Assembly: GCF_000425305.1 (NCBI RefSeq)
Contig: NZ_AUDE01000001.1
Coordinates: 62,001-126,000 of the forward strand
Direction: 5' to 3'
Length of the DNA stretch: 64,000 bases
Source of the DNA: Psychroserpens burtonensis DSM 12212
GTDB taxonomy: Bacteria; Bacteroidota; Bacteroidia; Flavobacteriales; Flavobacteriaceae
Part shown: positions 63,263 through 64,000 of the stretch, in pieces
Layout of the letters: the number at the start of each line of letters is the position of its first letter
Numbering within the stretch: the first letter of the stretch is position 1
The notes under the pieces: model-generated
Databases searched by the model: none
The model's input: the letters and a program-made list of their open reading frames with translations, nothing else
Told to the model about the DNA's origin: nothing
Position numbers and translations under genes: made by a program

Positions 63263-63451
63263 ATGTACAATTTAATTGGAGCAGGATTAATCGTAATCGG
63301 AGCAGGAATTGGTCTTGGACAAATTGGTGGAAAAGCAATGGAAGGTATTGCGCGTCAACCAGAAGCAACAGGAAAAATCCAAACAGCGATGATTATCATT
63401 GCAGCACTTTTAGAAGGTTTAGCATTTGGAGCTTTATTCTTAGGGAAATAA
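63263..63451 (+). CDS. atpE: F0F1 ATP synthase subunit c
   Basis: A 62-residue hairpin of two membrane helices joined by the ARQPE loop (30-34). The ion-binding carboxylate is Glu51 (LLEGLAFGALF). Thirteen residues before the loop Arg, where sodium-type c subunits have Gln, this protein has Leu18, and Glu51 is followed by Gly, so proton coupling is expected. The length is short but normal for Bacteroidota. Confidence 0.96.
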   Translation: MYNLIGAGLIVIGAGIGLGQIGGKAMEGIARQPEATGKIQTAMIIIAALLEGLAFGALFLGK

Positions 63452-63474
63452 GAACCAGATCAACTTACAAAACT

Positions 63475-63503
63475 CTATCCTGTAACGGTTGGTTGCAGGA
63501 TAG
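63475..63503 (+). other. Intercistronic hairpin between atpE and atpF
   Basis: An 8-bp stem CTATCCTG / CAGGATAG with a 13-nt loop, extended by AAAC / GTTT across a one-base bulge. It is followed by an A-run, not a T-run, so it looks less like a terminator than an mRNA processing or stability element. Confidence 0.6.
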
Positions 63504-63547
63504 GTTTTAATTAAAAAAAAAGACAAGAATATTAAGTATACCTAAAA

Positions 63548-64000
63548 ATGGATAAATTACTAAACGATTTTTCACCTGGCCTTTTTGTAGTACAAACAAT
63601 ACTACTTTTATTGTTAATTTTCATGATGGTGAAGTTTGCCTGGAAACCAATTCTTAATTCACTTAATGAGAGAGAAGAAGGAATTCAAGGTGCATTAGAT
63701 GCCGCAGAAAAAGCAAAGCGTGAAATGGAAAATCTTCAAGCAGATAACCAAAAGTTATTGCAAGAAGCAAGATTAGAAAGAGAAGCAATGCTCAAAGAAG
63801 CTAGAGAAATGAAAGCGCAGATGATCACAGAGGCAGAAACTCAAGCACAGGAGCAAGCAAACAAAATTATTGTACAAGCACAATTAGCTATTGAGAATGA
63901 AAAGAAATCTGCTATGGCAGAACTCAAAAATCACGTAGCGAACTTATCTATAGAAATCGCAGAGAAGGTAGTGCGTCAAGAATTATCTAACAAAGACAAA
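63548..64000 (+). CDS. atpF: F0F1 ATP synthase subunit b (partial, runs off the window)
   Basis: The first 151 codons of subunit b. One N-terminal membrane helix (about 12-30, VVQTILLLLLIFMMVKFAW with the conserved FAWKPI after it) precedes a long charged coiled coil that forms the peripheral stalk. The frame is open to the window end. It follows atpE by 96 nt, with a hairpin between. Confidence 0.95.
   Translation, partial: MDKLLNDFSPGLFVVQTILLLLLIFMMVKFAWKPILNSLNEREEGIQGALDAAEKAKREMENLQADNQKLLQEARLEREAMLKEAREMKAQMITEAETQAQEQANKIIVQAQLAIENEKKSAMAELKNHVANLSIEIAEKVVRQELSNKDK

Noticed and set aside
63263-63451. Sodium-type ATP synthase c subunit
   Set aside because: Gln20 is not at the sodium-ligand position (Leu18 is), and Glu51 is followed by Gly rather than Ser/Thr.
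1-64000. CRISPR arrays, tRNA/rRNA genes, insertion sequences, prophage or integrase genes
   Set aside because: Looked for by eye on both strands; no repeat-spacer pattern, tRNA-like cloverleaf, or transposase/integrase-like protein was found.

Overview
The window is a chromosomal segment of a low-GC Bacteroidota bacterium, almost certainly a member of the Flavobacteriaceae. The indicators are Bacteroidota-type promoters (TTG, about 19 nt, TAnnTTTG) with few Shine-Dalgarno sequences, a gliding/type IX secretion lipoprotein (SprE/PorW), an atpB with a signal-peptide extension, and several small families typical of flavobacteria (DUF4837, DUF6427, DUF5687). The genus cannot be fixed from sequence alone. 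No tRNA, rRNA, insertion sequence, integrase or CRISPR array was seen.

Region 1 (1-14.4 kb) is core genome: the tail of a large protein, ybeY, mnmG, a methyltransferase, an OmpH/Skp-like lipoprotein, DNA polymerase III delta', pgk, a LysM lytic transglycosylase, DUF4837, tatA, an M23 peptidase, a GH3-type enzyme and a conserved protein of unknown function. Two excellent ParB-binding (parS-like) palindromes flank mnmG. Each sits directly behind a dispersed hairpin repeat. Two weaker matches lie inside the transglycosylase gene. This suggests the left end is near the replication origin.

Region 2 (14.4-47 kb) is a surface polysaccharide locus of the Wzx/Wzy type. It opens with a chain-length-regulator-like protein and rfbBACD (dTDP-L-rhamnose). 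A sulfate-activation module follows (cysQ, a tandem DUF2061 protein, cysC, cysD, cysN; PAPS). Next comes a pseudaminic-acid-type nonulosonate pathway: pseB, pseC, an aldo/keto reductase, two formyltransferases, a cytidylyltransferase, a class III aminotransferase, pseG and pseI. No PseH acetyltransferase is visible, so the likely sugar is an N-formylated nonulosonate. The flippase, a candidate sialyltransferase-like nonulosonate transferase, polymerase and ligase follow. Two unusual lipoproteins (one leucine-rich-repeat-like, one beta-helix-like) are embedded among the enzymes. A second block adds a GT4, UDP-glucose dehydrogenase, UDP-xylose synthase and the initiating sugar phosphotransferase. 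A convergent GT4/CapK-like pair closes the locus.

Region 3 (47-64 kb) returns to core genes: purD, DUF6341/DUF6427 membrane proteins, upp, DUF4254, a GT9 transferase, a PaaE-like reductase, a PadR regulator with two related membrane proteins, a DUF2059 protein, an ABC exporter pair (DUF5687 plus ATPase), sprE, a bactofilin and the start of the ATP synthase operon (atpZ-like, small membrane protein, atpB, atpE, and atpF running off the end).
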